Shown in pieces: positions 63,266-64,000 of a DNA stretch of 64,000 nt. Both the position numbers and the translations under genes were made by a program. The notes below the pieces were generated by a model that did not search any database, was not told the DNA's origin, and saw nothing but the letters and a program-made list of their open reading frames with translations. The number at the start of each line of letters is the position of its first letter. The first letter of the stretch is position 1. The DNA lies in contig JAIXQG010000002.1 of the NCBI GenBank assembly GCA_027485835.1, positions 512,232-576,231 of the forward strand, in the 5' to 3' direction. Source of the stretch: Alphaproteobacteria bacterium (GTDB taxonomy: Bacteria > Pseudomonadota > Alphaproteobacteria > UBA2136 > UBA6156).

Positions 63266-63697
63266 TTAGGTGGTGGAGGCCTTTTGACCCTTGAAAGCCG
63301 CGTAATCGATACGGGGATTCCAGTCGAGCGCGGCGTCTGGGCCGGTACGTTGCAGGGAGACGTGCATGTCTTCGCCCTTGTTACGGATGTTGTCGAAGAA
63401 CAGCCATGTGCCACGGTTGGGCGTGAGAAACAGGAAATCGGTTGTCTTCAGGCTTGGCTTGCGACTGGCGGTTTCCTCGCTGCGCAGGAACTTGTAGAGT
63501 TCGCAGGCTACGCTCACATCGTCGTTGATTTCCTCGTCGGCGATAATCAGTGCATAGTTGAACTGCAGGACCAGATCTTGGGCCTGACTAAGGCTTTGAC
63601 AGAAGGTAGTGATACCGCCTGTTTGCGGATAGGATTCCTTGAGGCGTTCCGGATACGTCGGCTCGTGGTGACGGTTTTGCGTGAAGATCAGAATCAT
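63266..63697 (-). CDS. Hypothetical protein, possible degenerate receiver-like fold
   Basis: A 143-residue soluble protein. MILIFTQNRHHEP begins a strand. YALIIADEEINDDVSVACELYKFLRSEE followed by TDFLFLTPNRG recalls the central strand and helix of a response-regulator receiver, with Asp in IIAD. Clear phosphorylation-site geometry and the late Lys are not evident, so the match may be fortuitous. TAAGG precedes ATG 63697. The neighbours give no clue. Confidence 0.55.
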   Translation of the reverse strand: MILIFTQNRHHEPTYPERLKESYPQTGGITTFCQSLSQAQDLVLQFNYALIIADEEINDDVSVACELYKFLRSEETASRKPSLKTTDFLFLTPNRGTWLFFDNIRNKGEDMHVSLQRTGPDAALDWNPRIDYAAFKGQKASTT

Positions 63698-63875
63698 GAT
63701 CTTGATACCTTATGGAAGAGGGACGGGAGGGGTGGCGCGGGCAATTGCCCTAGTTTGGTGTGTCGCACGTTGGCACAAAACGGGGGGCGGATCAATTCTT
63801 GCTTTTGTATTTTGTATGCATTAGTAAGGTGGGTGGAAGAGCCTGATGGTCAGGCTTGGATTTTGGGGGATACCC

Positions 63876-64000
63876 ATGGCACGTTTTAATACGAAGGATG
63901 TTACCCGTTTAGGGTGGCTGATTTTGCAAAAGTCGAGCCGTTCTAATCAGCACGGTTGGCCCGAGGAAGACCGTTGCGAACTGGCGATTGCCGCCGGCAG
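63876..64000 (+). CDS. N-terminal fragment of an unknown protein (runs off the right edge)
   Basis: An open frame of 41 codons from ATG 63876, with GGGGGA seven bases upstream, reaches the window end. It begins MARFNTKDVTRLGWLILQKS and continues with polar residues including one Cys. It is too short to assign. Confidence 0.5.
   Translation, partial: MARFNTKDVTRLGWLILQKSSRSNQHGWPEEDRCELAIAAG

Overview
The window reads as chromosomal DNA of an alphaproteobacterium, mostly core housekeeping genes at a moderately high GC content. Pointers to that group are the gidB(rsmG)-parA-parB block with mnmG beside it, a holA-lptE-leuS run, a DUF3576 lipoprotein, hemD followed by a Mic60-like and a HemY-like gene, HemJ in place of other protoporphyrinogen oxidases, a Tim44-like protein, and TTAA-N7-TTAA and GANTC motifs of the kind used by CtrA and CcrM. 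I cannot fix the genus. The TraF-like and TraU-like genes would fit a deep-branching, Micavibrio-like lineage, but that is only a guess.

Region 1 (1-5.2 kb): a truncated TraF-like gene, YggT, a Bcp peroxiredoxin, and the rph / rdgB-hemW genes. Here the + strand is C-rich whichever strand is coding. Region 2 (5.15-5.86 kb) is a 700-base gene-free gap with a perfect DnaA box, several near matches and three GANTC sites. To its right the + strand becomes G-rich and stays so to the end of the window. This is the best candidate for the chromosomal replication origin. parS-like 16-mers lie at 462 and inside parA (16582).

Region 3 (5.9-20.4 kb): a BON lipoprotein, YraN and an LpoA-type PBP activator; holA-lptE-leuS; a DUF3576 lipoprotein; a porin; parB-parA-rsmG-mnmG. 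Region 4 (20.5-26.6 kb): a membrane-anchored MurF-type ligase with an alpha/beta hydrolase, divergent from a D-Ala-D-Ala ligase; small orphan genes; and one strikingly AT-rich ClpP-fold protease gene that looks acquired. Region 5 (26.6-43.5 kb): lepA, comM-like, hemE, smr, hemY-like, mic60-like and hemD, then divergent mnmE and polA, a set of small genes with near-identical hairpins, and rho.

Region 6 (43.5-56.2 kb): a putative glycosyltransferase, HIT, mltA, tsaD, a TraU-like gene, mutM-mtgA-hemJ, hemC, a Tim44-like gene and gpsA, a secreted Cys-repeat protein, and an EVE protein. Region 7 (56.2-64 kb): a BI-1 family protein, a phosphohexomutase, an EF-hand / ECF sigma / putative anti-sigma unit, tRNA-Thr(CGT), ftsK and two unknowns.

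Functionally the window combines chromosome replication and segregation (origin candidate, parABS, holA, polA, ftsK), envelope and peptidoglycan work (LptE, LpoA-like, MurF-like, Ddl, MltA, MtgA, porin), heme synthesis scattered over several loci (hemW, hemE, hemD, hemJ, hemC) and tRNA modification (mnmE, mnmG, tsaD). The main novelties are the origin candidate away from hemE, a family of roughly 130-base palindromic elements (12.9 kb and 57.2 kb, with a shorter relative at 43.4 kb), the MurF/hydrolase/Ddl locus, the AT-rich protease gene, and the orphan F-type transfer genes.
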